This document shows, piece by piece, positions 7,123 to 14,096 of a stretch of 48,441 nt of DNA; the stretch's first letter is position 1, and the number at the start of each line of letters is the position of its first letter. Source of the stretch: an uncultured Ruminococcus sp. (GTDB lineage Bacteria; Bacillota; Clostridia; Oscillospirales; Ruminococcaceae); assembly GCA_946413815.1 (NCBI GenBank), contig CAMKMD010000026.1, forward strand, positions 1 through 48,441, in the 5' to 3' direction. The position numbers and the translations under genes are program-made. The notes beneath the pieces were generated by a model. The model did not search any database, had not been told where the DNA came from, and worked only from the letters and a program-made list of their open reading frames with translations.

Positions 7123-7147
7123 GCCGCAGGTCTCCCTGCGGCTTTTT
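7123..7147 (+). terminator. GCCGCAGG hairpin, copy 2
   Basis: GCCGCAGG - TCTC - CCTGCGGC followed by TTTTT. It lies just beyond the recombinase stop; the T run is on the plus strand. It differs from the 4629-4653 hairpin mainly in the loop. Confidence 0.65.
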
Positions 7148-7152
7148 CTGCT

Positions 7153-8727
7153 TTAATCGTTAATCTCAAAGCACCCAGTGCTTGTATCTTTGAAGTCTCC
7201 GTTGAATTCAAGTGTTACATCAAGGCTTCCGTCCTTGTTTTCGTGGACATTTATCTTCCGAACGAGCAGGCGCATATTTGCATCCGAGATGTACGGCTCC
7301 AGTAGCACCTCGTCCAGCAGCTCTGCTGTGGACATCAGTTCGTCGCGGCGCTTCTTGCTGAGTTCGTCGAACTTCCTGCAATCCTCTATCTTCTGCGTCA
7401 GCTCCGCTATCTCGGCTTCACGCTTTTCGATCATGGAATTGTAGACTTTGGCGTGTTCGCGGTCACCGATACGCTCCATTATCAGTTCCTCGATCTGCCC
7501 GTTAAGAGTAACTATCTTTTGCGAATATTCTTTTATCATTTTATCGTATTTAGGCTTCTTTTTGTTCCAGTCCTTTACGATCTCATCGTACTTCTGACTG
7601 GAATCCAGTATCTCCTGACGGAGCATTGCAAGCTCTGTGTGTATTATCTCATCGAGTTGAGGCTCGCGGATAGTGTGAGCAGTGCAGTATTCGTTGCCAT
7701 AGCGATGATTGCTGTTGCAGGTATATTCCACCCATGAGTGCCCTGCTACTGTCCGTTTCTTAGCTATGAGGCTCGCTCCGCACTCGGCACATTTAATCAT
7801 GCCACAGTACCTATGGATAACGCTTCCAAACTTTGCCCTCACCTGCGTACTCTGTCTGCTTTTTAGCAATATCTGTGCCTGCTCGAAGGTCTCTTTGTCA
7901 ATTATCGCAGGCATGAAGTTTTCGTGGCGGTACTGTTCCTCGGGCGGAATGACATCAACAGTCTTATATATCTTTGATGTAACAGTCTTGTGGTTGACAA
8001 GTGTTCCTGTGTACGCCTCGTTCTGGATTATGCGCTTGACCGTTGTTTGCACCCACAAGAATTTCTTGCACATCTGTGTTCTTTGTGCTCCGACCTTTCT
8101 GTGTGAGAAGTATTCCGGCGACTTTATACCGCGGCGGTTGAATTCCTTGGCTATAGTGCTCAGTCCGTATCCTTCAAAGAACTTCTCGAATATCTCTCTG
8201 ACTATCGCTGCCGCCGTTTCATCGACCAGTATCTTACCTGTGAATTTGTCCTTATAGTATCCCATCGGAAGGTTCACAGGCATTCCTGTTTTCTGCTTCT
8301 GGCGAATACCTGCACGAACCTTCTTGCCGATATCCTTAGCGTAGAAATCATTGACGAGCTGCTTGAAGCCGATTATCATATCGTCATTCTCGTTCGATGA
8401 GTCGATGCCCTCGGTCACCGAGTACACCTTGACGCTGTTCTCGCGCAGGTAGTCGATGAACAGCGCTGTTCGTGTTCTATGTCTACCAAGTCGGGACAAG
8501 TCCTTGACCAGCAGGACGTCGACCTTTCCGTCCTCGACTGCAAGCTCTATCTGGTGCAGTCCCTTTCGTTCAAACGTCATACCAGATACGTTGTCATCGA
8601 AGCTCTCGCCGACGATGTCATAACCATTTTGTTCAGCGTAATCTGCAAGTATCTGACGCTGATTCTGAAGACTGTTCATCTCGGCGTCCTCGTCGCGTGA
8701 CAGTCTGTAATATAACCATGCTTTCAT
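7153..8727 (-). CDS. Large serine recombinase (TnpX/TndX type), element integrase
   Basis: A 524-aa site-specific recombinase. The N-terminal resolvase domain has Arg8 and catalytic Ser10 in YYRLSRDED, and the later conserved LLVKDLSRLGRHRTRT segment. The recombinase domain follows (GYYKDKFTGKILVDETAA...IFEKFFEGYG), then a zinc ribbon (CGMIKCAECGASL...CNSNHRYGNEYC) and a coiled-coil region at about residues 390-470. This architecture cuts and joins DNA through a two-base core at att sites and would catalyse integration and excision of the island. GGAGGTATATAA precedes the ATG. A hairpin (8753-8780) sits in its upstream region. Use of a tRNA anticodon loop as target is unusual for this enzyme class; no tyrosine integrase was seen in the element. 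Confidence 0.95.
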   Translation of the reverse strand: MKAWLYYRLSRDEDAEMNSLQNQRQILADYAEQNGYDIVGESFDDNVSGMTFERKGLHQIELAVEDGKVDVLLVKDLSRLGRHRTRTALFIDYLRENSVKVYSVTEGIDSSNENDDMIIGFKQLVNDFYAKDIGKKVRAGIRQKQKTGMPVNLPMGYYKDKFTGKILVDETAAAIVREIFEKFFEGYGLSTIAKEFNRRGIKSPEYFSHRKVGAQRTQMCKKFLWVQTTVKRIIQNEAYTGTLVNHKTVTSKIYKTVDVIPPEEQYRHENFMPAIIDKETFEQAQILLKSRQSTQVRAKFGSVIHRYCGMIKCAECGASLIAKKRTVAGHSWVEYTCNSNHRYGNEYCTAHTIREPQLDEIIHTELAMLRQEILDSSQKYDEIVKDWNKKKPKYDKMIKEYSQKIVTLNGQIEELIMERIGDREHAKVYNSMIEKREAEIAELTQKIEDCRKFDELSKKRRDELMSTAELLDEVLLEPYISDANMRLLVRKINVHENKDGSLDVTLEFNGDFKDTSTGCFEIND

Positions 8728-8752
8728 TTATATACCTCCATTCTTATTGGCA

Positions 8753-8780
8753 GTCGCAGCACCTTGATTGGTGCTACGAC
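8753..8780. repeat. Inverted repeat upstream of the recombinase
   Basis: GTCGCAGCACC pairs with GGTGCTACGAC (10 of 11) around TTGATT, between the small upstream gene and the recombinase ribosome binding site. It could be an attenuator, an operator or a recombinase-binding site. Confidence 0.55.
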
Positions 8781-8800
8781 ACACCATACCACAGACCTCC

Positions 8801-8998
8801 TCAGAAGTCTACTGATTTCTCGTTCGTTCCTGAAATTTCGACCTTATCAACAACATCTGTCTGTGGACATTTGTCTACATCACCCGAATGGAGATAGTCG
8901 CTGAGCAGCGATTTTATGAACAGGTCGAAGCCCTGTGCGTCTCCATTGAATCTGACGTTGATGTTTCTGATTTTCGGTTCTTTGATCTTTCTCCCCAA
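8801..8998 (-). CDS. Small hypothetical protein upstream of the recombinase
   Basis: 65 aa, starting with TTG at 8998 preceded by AAAAGGAG at a 9-nt spacing. Acidic C-terminal half; the stretch INVRFNGDAQGFDLFIKSLLSDYL looks like a folded core. There is no signal or membrane segment and I recognise no family. It is 73 bp upstream of the recombinase on the same strand and may be a small DNA-binding or directionality partner, which is inference only. A second frame overlaps its start (8914-9057). Confidence 0.5.
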   Translation of the reverse strand: MGRKIKEPKIRNINVRFNGDAQGFDLFIKSLLSDYLHSGDVDKCPQTDVVDKVEISGTNEKSVDF

Positions 8999-9057
8999 TA
9001 TACCACGCTCCTTTTATGTCTTACGTTTGTGTTTCTGATGTGAACTGCATTGTTCAT
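8914..9057 (-). CDS. Possible 47-aa basic peptide overlapping the small gene
   Basis: ATG 9057 has AAAGGAG at 9-nt spacing. The peptide is Arg/Lys/Ser-rich (MNNAVHIRNTNVRHKRSVVYWG at its start) and overlaps the TTG-start gene in another frame. It may be a leader peptide that couples translation, or simply a chance frame. Only the ribosome binding site supports it. Confidence 0.22.
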   Translation of the reverse strand: MNNAVHIRNTNVRHKRSVVYWGERSKNRKSETSTSDSMETHRASTCS

Positions 9058-9085
9058 GTTACATTTCTCCTTTGAATTATTTTGA

Positions 9086-9553
9086 AGGGTACGGTGCCTT
9101 GCCGTACCCTTGTTGTACATAAAGGGTATCGTGAAACGTGATACCCTTTGATTATTGTGATGAGGTAACGTTTCGTGACGCTTTCCCCTGGCCGAACGTA
9201 TCGTTCTGTCAGCTCATACCTTCCGTTATGGATGATTTGAAGGTGCTGCCGTTTTGGCAACGCCTGTTAGGTACTGAAAGTTTCGTTCTGCACCTACAAA
9301 GGGATGACCGTCTCGTTCACACCTGTCCCACTTTATGGCAGGTGTAGTACGGTGAACCCTTTGTTCACCGTGTGCTTACAGCGTGTTTCCCTTACATCAG
9401 GACTGTCCGTTTTGGACACCCCTTGCTGAGCCTGCGATTTGTCGGCTCAAGTATATGAGGTGGTGGTTTACCACCTCAAAATTATGACGGGATATTTCAT
9501 CCCGTCATACCAAATTCCCATTTTGGTAACTCGTGGCAGTCACGTTTCGTTAC
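9086..9553. repeat. Array of about 15 consecutive hairpins
   Basis: 468 bp between the relaxase stop and the small gene consist almost wholly of back-to-back inverted repeats with different stems. Clear examples: 9086-9110 (AGGGTACGG/CCGTACCCT), 9121-9149 (AAAGGGTATC/GATACCCTTT), 9190-9210, 9242-9264 (GGTGCTGCC/GGCAACGCC), 9268-9296, 9319-9345 (ACACCTG/CAGGTGT), 9351-9369 (GGTGAAC/GTTCACC), 9404-9418 (TGTCC/GGACA), 9422-9451, 9456-9478 (TGAGGTGGT/ACCACCTCA), 9483-9509 (TATGACGGGAT/ATCCCGTCATA) and 9508-9528 (TACCAAA/TTTGGTA). Loops are short and T-rich on the plus strand (TTT, GTTTT, GGTTT, ATTTC). A CGTTTCG/TTTCGTTC motif recurs, also found at the element's left end. No open reading frame or CRISPR-like spacing explains it. 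Confidence 0.85.
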
Positions 9554-10884
9554 CCCATGTGCATACCGAGTTCTTCCTTTTTCCTGAGCTCCTTCGCGAG
9601 TGCCTTGCTGTCAACGTGTTCCCGAGCGTACTCGGTATCGTCGGCAGGCTCGTCCTCGATTATCGAAGCCACAGCTGTAACGCCGCCGACAATGCTATCA
9701 AGACTGACTGCGAGATCACTATCCACTTGGCTACTTTCAATCTTAGCTTGTGCTTGTATTCGTCGAGCTCTTTCAGCTTCGAGCCATATTCCTCGTTCAG
9801 TTTCCCAGCCTGTGATGACAGGTCCGCTGTTGCTTTCTTCAACTGCTCGACTGCTAAAGTCGCGGTTTCCGACGTTTGATCCAGCAGCTCCCGACAGGTC
9901 GCTATGGTATCTCTCTGCTCGGAGCGGACTGTTTTCAGCACCTGTTCCGTTTCGGCTTTCGTCGCCAGCACCGAGAGTCTGGTGAGTATTTCCAGCTGCT
10001 CCTGCGACATCAGCTTGTTCAATTCTATCAGCGCTCTCCAGTTGGAATCGAGCACCACCACTGTCGGCTGAGTGTCCGCCGCTGCCGACAATTCCTTGTC
10101 GTACATCTGCTGCAATTCTTCTTGCTTTGAATTCATACTCCATATTCTCCTTTCTGTACTTCTCACCGTGAAGCTTATTGTCACGGCATCTTCTGCCATT
10201 AGGACAAGTGTAGGTGATATACTTTCGGTTGTCCTCCCACCTGACATCATAGCCCTGCTGCTTCATCAGGAAGCAGAACTGCTTCTTGGTCTTTGCTTGC
10301 TTCATGACTTGATTTATGACGTTCATCAGCTCCCACTTGAAGCTCTCGCCACGCTTGGCTGACCTGTATTCGCTGTCGGACAGGTAGTCCCTGTTCATTT
10401 TCTTCTTTGGAGTGTCGAGGACATGAACTCCGTACCGCTGACAAATCTCATCGCTGAGTTTCATCAGCTGTTCAACACTCTCCTTGTTTGAATGATACTT
10501 CTTTCCGTCCTCGAAGCTGACAGAGTTCAGTACCAAATGGCTGTGGATATGCTCCCTGTCGATATGAGTTGCGACTACAACTTCGTATTTGTTGAAGGCT
10601 TTCTCCGCAAGCTCCACTGCTATTTTGTGTACGAGCTCAGGGTCAATCTCATATCCGCTGGGGAAGCTCTGCACCAGATGATAGTACAACCGACCGTCAG
10701 GCTTGTGATACAAGTTCTTGGTCGCTGTCATTTCGTCGAGTGCAGTTTCTGGCGAGCAGTTGACTCCTGTCACGAAACGCTTGTCCTCGGACACGGTCTT
10801 TTCCTTTCTGCTGACGTAGTTAATGACGTTCCTCATGCCGCCAGCGGTCTGAGTTTTGTTGTTTATGAAATGGATTATAGGCAT
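9550..10884 (-). CDS. mobA: MOBP-type relaxase / mobilization nuclease
   Basis: A 444-aa relaxase that would nick oriT and pilot single-stranded DNA during mobilization. Seen: the N-terminal catalytic tyrosine region NYVSRKEKT (Tyr23), YYHLVQSF near residue 68 and the metal-binding three-histidine motif THIDREHIHSHLVLN (His112, His114, His116). Residues of about 260-445 are Gly/Ser/Ala-rich low complexity, and this part overlaps another gene in a different frame. ATG 10884 shares bases with the mobC stop codon (TGATG), so translation is coupled; the earlier GTG at 10887 is less likely. No VirB or coupling-protein genes are nearby, so the element depends on a helper. Confidence 0.93.
   Translation of the reverse strand: MPIIHFINNKTQTAGGMRNVINYVSRKEKTVSEDKRFVTGVNCSPETALDEMTATKNLYHKPDGRLYYHLVQSFPSGYEIDPELVHKIAVELAEKAFNKYEVVVATHIDREHIHSHLVLNSVSFEDGKKYHSNKESVEQLMKLSDEICQRYGVHVLDTPKKKMNRDYLSDSEYRSAKRGESFKWELMNVINQVMKQAKTKKQFCFLMKQQGYDVRWEDNRKYITYTCPNGRRCRDNKLHGEKYRKENMEYEFKARRIAADVRQGIVGSGGHSADSGGARFQLESADRIEQADVAGAAGNTHQTLGAGDESRNGTGAENSPLRAERYHSDLSGAAGSNVGNRDFSSRAVEESNSGPVITGWETERGIWLEAERARRIQAQAKIESSQVDSDLAVSLDSIVGGVTAVASIIEDEPADDTEYAREHVDSKALAKELRKKEELGMHMG
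9660..10136 (-). CDS. MobB-like coiled-coil membrane protein encoded inside mobA
   Basis: A 158-aa protein read from a different frame within the relaxase 3' half. ATG 10136 has AAAGGAG about 10 nt upstream. It is helical throughout (NSKQEELQQMYDKEL..., TLAVEQLKKATADLSSQAGK), consistent with coiled coil, and ends in one membrane helix (WIVISQSVLIALSAALQLWL). In IncQ plasmid RSF1010 the mobB gene likewise lies inside mobA in another frame and its product has a membrane segment needed for transfer efficiency; the same arrangement here suggests an analogous role. The overlapping relaxase tail is of low complexity, as if the inner frame were the one under constraint. Confidence 0.72.
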   Translation of the reverse strand: MNSKQEELQQMYDKELSAAADTQPTVVVLDSNWRALIELNKLMSQEQLEILTRLSVLATKAETEQVLKTVRSEQRDTIATCRELLDQTSETATLAVEQLKKATADLSSQAGKLNEEYGSKLKELDEYKHKLRLKVAKWIVISQSVLIALSAALQLWLR

Positions 10885-11195
10885 CACTTCACCACCTTTG
10901 CTATGTCGCAGACTGCCGCTGTCACCGCCCTGTGCTGTTCAATAAGCTCGTCCAGTCTGACAGAGTGGAGCCGTCCTTCGTGTGCCAGCATTGCTATCTG
11001 ATTGAGATTCCGCCCGATAGCTTTCTGCTGCTTTGCGACCTCGTCCAATCCGTCAGCCACGATTATCTTTTTGTCCATAGCCGACCTGAGAACAAAGTCA
11101 CTGAGGGACAGCTTATGACGCTGAGCCTTGCTGTGTATCCGCTCATACTCGTCATCGGTACAGCGGATTGTGATCGTTCTGTTTCTCTTTCGCAT
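10884..11195 (-). CDS. mobC: MobC-like relaxosome accessory protein
   Basis: A 103-aa protein with an N-terminal ribbon-helix-helix (RTITIRCTDDEYERIHSKAQRHKLSLSDFVLRSAM) and a helical C-terminus (VAKQQKAIGRNLNQIAMLAHEG...), as in MobC proteins that bind and open oriT for the relaxase. AAAGGAGG precedes the ATG. It overlaps the relaxase start by one base and is the first gene of the mobilization operon. oriT probably lies just upstream (11230-11400). Confidence 0.88.
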   Translation of the reverse strand: MRKRNRTITIRCTDDEYERIHSKAQRHKLSLSDFVLRSAMDKKIIVADGLDEVAKQQKAIGRNLNQIAMLAHEGRLHSVRLDELIEQHRAVTAAVCDIAKVVK

Positions 11196-11259
11196 GTTTC
11201 GACCTCCTTTGCTTCCGTTTCGTTTTTGTAGGGACGCGCCGACATTGAGACTTTATGTC

Positions 11260-11360
11260 CGTTTTGACTATGCGGAGGCGCCATTGGGCGCGGCACCTCG
11301 CCGCAGGGGGTTCGGGGCACTCCCTGACCAGCAAGCGTTCGGCGGACTGCCGAATGCGAT
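11260..11360. other. Candidate oriT upstream of mobC
   Basis: The 366-bp gap between mobC and the RepA-like gene holds a GC-rich stretch with an imperfect inverted repeat at 11335-11357 (GCGTTCGGC/GCCGAATGC, 8 of 9) next to a G/C-run (CCGCAGGGGGTTCGGGG at 11301-11317). An inverted repeat beside a conserved short run, directly upstream of mobC/mobA, is the usual layout of MOBP oriT sites. I cannot identify the nick site. Confidence 0.4.
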
Positions 11361-11537
11361 GCTGGCATTTCATACCTCCGCCGCCTGTACTGCTCCGTCA
11401 GCGGTAGTTTTTCTCCTTATGCCAATGCCGCCACACTCGCTCGACGTTGCGCGACAACCGCTTTCACCGCCGCAGGTGGGATACCTATCCGCTTTTGGTA
11501 TTGGCGGCAAAAACGGCGCGTTTTGTGCGTGGCTTTA

Positions 11538-11703
11538 CCGTCACCCGAGACCGTTATACCGTCACCCTGAGACACCTATGCCGTCACCCGCATTTTTACC
11601 GTCACCCGCCTCAAACAAAGGTAAATAGATGTTTTCAGAACTTCGGGTGCCGGCATGGTCAGCAATTTCTACCCACAGCAGGCTTCCATTTTTACTGTCA
11701 CCC
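11538..11703. repeat. Iteron-like direct repeats CCGTCACCC
   Basis: CCGTCACCC occurs at 11538, 11559, 11581 and 11599 (spacing 21, 22 and 18 bp, about two helical turns), with a diverged copy CTGTCACCC at 11695. They lie at and just past the 3' end of the RepA-like gene and overlap its last codons. This is the expected form of initiator-binding iterons. Confidence 0.65.
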
Positions 11704-12692
11704 GACTGGTCATAAATGAGTTCCAGTATTCGAGCTCCGTGACTTCTGCGCATACTGAATTGCACACCGTACACTTTTAATTCTTCGGTATGCTGAACAA
11801 GATTTCGCGTGATCCAGTTCGGAGCATACTCGCGACCGAAGTGTTTGTACATCAGCTTGCAGAGTTCAGTTGCAGAACCTGTGAAACGTTTCTCATCTAC
11901 CATGAGATCATGTATGGCAAAAGAGAAAAGGTCTGGCTTGCGCTCCGGCACATCGTCAACCACATTCCACCTGTGATTTGCGAACTCCAAATTCAATTCA
12001 AGGTGTTCGATGTCACGACCTGCGCAGTGCAGTTTTGCTTTACCGCTGCCGCGACGCTCTTCTATCATCACCATGATACCGTCAACGCTTCCGATGATAC
12101 CAGTTGAACCTGATACCATATTGAACGGATCACTGTCATAGCACTTGCGCGTATGATGCACGACAAGTATTGCGACTTTCAGTTTGTCCGCAAGCGCTTT
12201 CAGCACAGATAGTTCTTTGTAGTCAGAGCCGTAGTTGACATCAGTGCTGCATCTGACCTTCTGCAACGTATCGATGACAATTACCTTTAAGTCAGGAAGT
12301 TCCTGTTTACTTTTTTCAAGTTCTCCTTCAAGACCGTTGCCTATCGACTGCGCTTCGATTGCGAAGTTGAGATTCTCAGAAGGTTCATCTGTGAGTTCGT
12401 ATATCCTGTTCTGCAAGCGCAGGAGGTTGTCCTCGAGACTGAGATACAATACCTGACCAATATTTGTATCATGTTTGAGGAACTGCTCGCCGTTAGCGAC
12501 AGACAAACATAAGTCCAATGCTAACCACGACTTGCCTATCTTCGGTGCGCCTGCAAGGATATACAGACCGGGATACATCATTTTGTAGATGATGAAGTCC
12601 TGCTTTTCCAGCGGAGTTGTCATAATGTACTCGCTGTTATAGATCGTTAATTCGTTACCTATAAAACCATCTCCTTCTTTTTTCTTGGACAC
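11562..12692 (-). CDS. RepA-like AAA ATPase (hexameric helicase family)
   Basis: 376 aa. Walker A GAPKIGKSW at about residues 48-56, Walker B-like VIVIDTLQKV near residue 140 and VHHTRK near residue 178 match the RecA-like AAA_25/RepA family, including plasmid RSF1010 RepA helicase. It probably unwinds the element's origin or supports replication after excision. The frame opens with GTG at 12692, which has no clear ribosome binding site; ATG 12623 (MTTPLEKQDF) is an alternative start that keeps Walker A. The C-terminal residues (GDGKNAGDGIGVSG) are encoded by the iteron repeats, so the gene end and the repeat array overlap. Confidence 0.8.
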   Translation of the reverse strand: MSKKKEGDGFIGNELTIYNSEYIMTTPLEKQDFIIYKMMYPGLYILAGAPKIGKSWLALDLCLSVANGEQFLKHDTNIGQVLYLSLEDNLLRLQNRIYELTDEPSENLNFAIEAQSIGNGLEGELEKSKQELPDLKVIVIDTLQKVRCSTDVNYGSDYKELSVLKALADKLKVAILVVHHTRKCYDSDPFNMVSGSTGIIGSVDGIMVMIEERRGSGKAKLHCAGRDIEHLELNLEFANHRWNVVDDVPERKPDLFSFAIHDLMVDEKRFTGSATELCKLMYKHFGREYAPNWITRNLVQHTEELKVYGVQFSMRRSHGARILELIYDQSGDSKNGSLLWVEIADHAGTRSSENIYLPLFEAGDGKNAGDGIGVSG

Positions 12693-12939
12693 AGCCGACA
12701 GCTTTTTTCATTACGGGCAACCATGAAAGAGTAACGCTAACGAAAATAGTGGGTTACCGAGCCAGTAATTAATAGCTTAGAAATAATGTACCACGATTCT
12801 GCCAGCAGGGGCTCCCCGCCGCGCGAACTATTTGTGTTGGCTGTGTCGGGCGGATATTTGCTCTACCAAGTGAAAAATGTGGGAGCAGTATCCTTTTTGC
12901 ATTTTTAGCATTTTAATCACCTCCTGAGCAAACAAAAAA

Positions 12940-12977
12940 AGCGCACAGCAGTCCGTGACGGACCACTGTGCGCTTTA
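12940..12977 (-). terminator. Strong terminator hairpin
   Basis: AAAGCGCACAG pairs with CTGTGCGCTTT, with an inner GTCCGT/ACGGAC. On the minus strand it is followed by TTTTTTT. It is a second stop after the large RNA. Confidence 0.8.
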
Positions 12978-12996
12978 AATTTATTTTTTGACAATA

Positions 12997-13036
12997 TAAA
13001 AAGGCAGAGTGATGCCTTCGCATTACTCTGCCTTTA
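12997..13036 (-). terminator. Terminator of the large RNA
   Basis: GGCAGAGTAATGC - GAAG - GCATCACTCTGCC stem-loop on the minus strand, followed by TTTTT. Confidence 0.85.
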
Positions 13037-13616
13037 TCAACTTTAATACGAGCATGATAGTCTGCAAAATGGCATAGTTAGCCCCTTGATCACCATTTTT
13101 ACAAACTAAACATCTAACAACTGAACCATCATAAGTGATGGTTCGTACCCCCGCGGAGGTACCTTATCATGACTATGCGCCATGACGTTTTCCTCATTCC
13201 GAGGCTTCTGATATTCTCCTACAAGCATACGCCTGCACCCTCCGAAGCCGGGAACACATCAGCCGAAGGTCGTCCTCAACCTTCACATAGCTCTTTGTCT
13301 CTCTGTCCTTACGGAGTCAGAGCCGCACGTACGGATGGGCGCGCAAGTCAGCTGTCATCGCCATTATAGGAGCGGCGTGGGGAGTCCACAATTTTGTATT
13401 TGAGAGTCCCGTATCACTCAGCTAAGTACTATCGGTCGTCCTTGACTCGACTCGCTGAGTCTCTCCTACCGCCTTCACGTAATGATCAATGATCGCTCGC
13501 TCTTTCGAGGTCGTGGCGTACGGAAGCTCGCGGCTTGTCGGTTTTTGCCGGCACTGGTCTTGCTGCACACTGATGTGTTGATATTCAATTTTCAAGCTGC
13601 TATCCCATTAAGGGAC
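12997..13616 (-). ncRNA. Large structured non-coding RNA (~620 nt), ROOL-class candidate
   Basis: No plausible reading frame, yet it has a consensus promoter at 13623-13651 and a strong terminator at 12997-13036. The minus-strand transcript has many local hairpins: CACA-TCAG-TGTG, CTC-GAAA-GAG, GATC-ATT-GATC, GACTC-AGC-GAGTC, GAAGGT/ACCTTC, GTACCTC/GGGGTAC and CCATCA-CTTA-TGATGG. Size, promoter/terminator packaging, host group and location in a mobile element near tRNAs fit the large ornate RNA classes of Firmicute elements, ROOL (mean size near 580 nt) in particular. I cannot confirm the class by consensus sequence; GOLLD or an unnamed class are alternatives. Confidence 0.6.
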
Positions 13617-13622
13617 ATTATC

Positions 13623-13651
13623 ATAATAACATAGAACGTAAGTTCTGTCAA
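13623..13651 (-). promoter_or_regulatory. Promoter of the large RNA
   Basis: TTGACA (13651-13646), 17-bp spacer, TATTAT (13628-13623) on the minus strand; start near 13616. Confidence 0.8.
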
Positions 13652-14061
13652 GGATTTTCAAGAAGCTTTGTTCGATTGCACAAACGTTCGATTTTTGAGG
13701 GAGGTCCTCAATATGCATTGCGCACAAAATATAACTATGCTTATACAAGAATGACAAGCTCCCTCATTCTACCAAGCACGGTCAAAGCACATGATACAGA
13801 GCTTTTTCGGCGTTAGCAAACTGCTGTCGCCGAACTAACAACTAACGCTTTTGCTATCAGCGGAAATGAAAATATATCGACTTTTGCACCTGCATGGTAG
13901 CAAGTTAACAATTATTTTGCATAAGCCCTTGCGCAGTACCGTTCCTTCCGTTCCGCCTTGCGTGACGTGAGCGAAGTATCTCACAGCTCGATGCGCTACG
14001 GTGGGAAACAGTAAATACAGGAATAGACCCAAAATGTGACCTTTTTTATCTCTGATCAAAA
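13652..14061. other. 410 bp without a supported gene
   Basis: Between the large-RNA promoter and the terminator of the DUF6055 gene. Short frames exist on both strands but lack ribosome binding sites and look like chance. GAGGGAGGTCCTC at 13697-13709 is a short palindrome. I see nothing else supportable. Confidence 0.5.
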
Positions 14062-14096
14062 AAGCGATACCGTCTTGGGGAACGGTATCGCTTTCG
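14062..14096 (-). terminator. Terminator of the PL1-DUF6055 operon
   Basis: AAAGCGATACCGT pairs with ACGGTATCGCTTT around a CCCC-containing loop, followed on the minus strand by TTTTTT, directly after the stop codon at 14097. Confidence 0.85.

Noticed and set aside
6993..7211. 72-aa minus-strand frame between the recombinase and the zinc-ribbon gene
   Set aside because: Out of frame with the recombinase end and crosses a terminator hairpin; no ribosome binding site.
9086..9553. CRISPR array
   Set aside because: The hairpin stems differ from one another and there is no constant repeat or spacer length.
13300..13360. Group II intron domain V (GAGCCGCACGTACGG-like string)
   Set aside because: Only a short string matches; the hairpin top is missing and no reverse transcriptase or intron 5' end is nearby.
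13835..14059. 74-aa minus-strand frame
   Set aside because: Lacks a ribosome binding site, has an odd composition and overlaps the terminator region.
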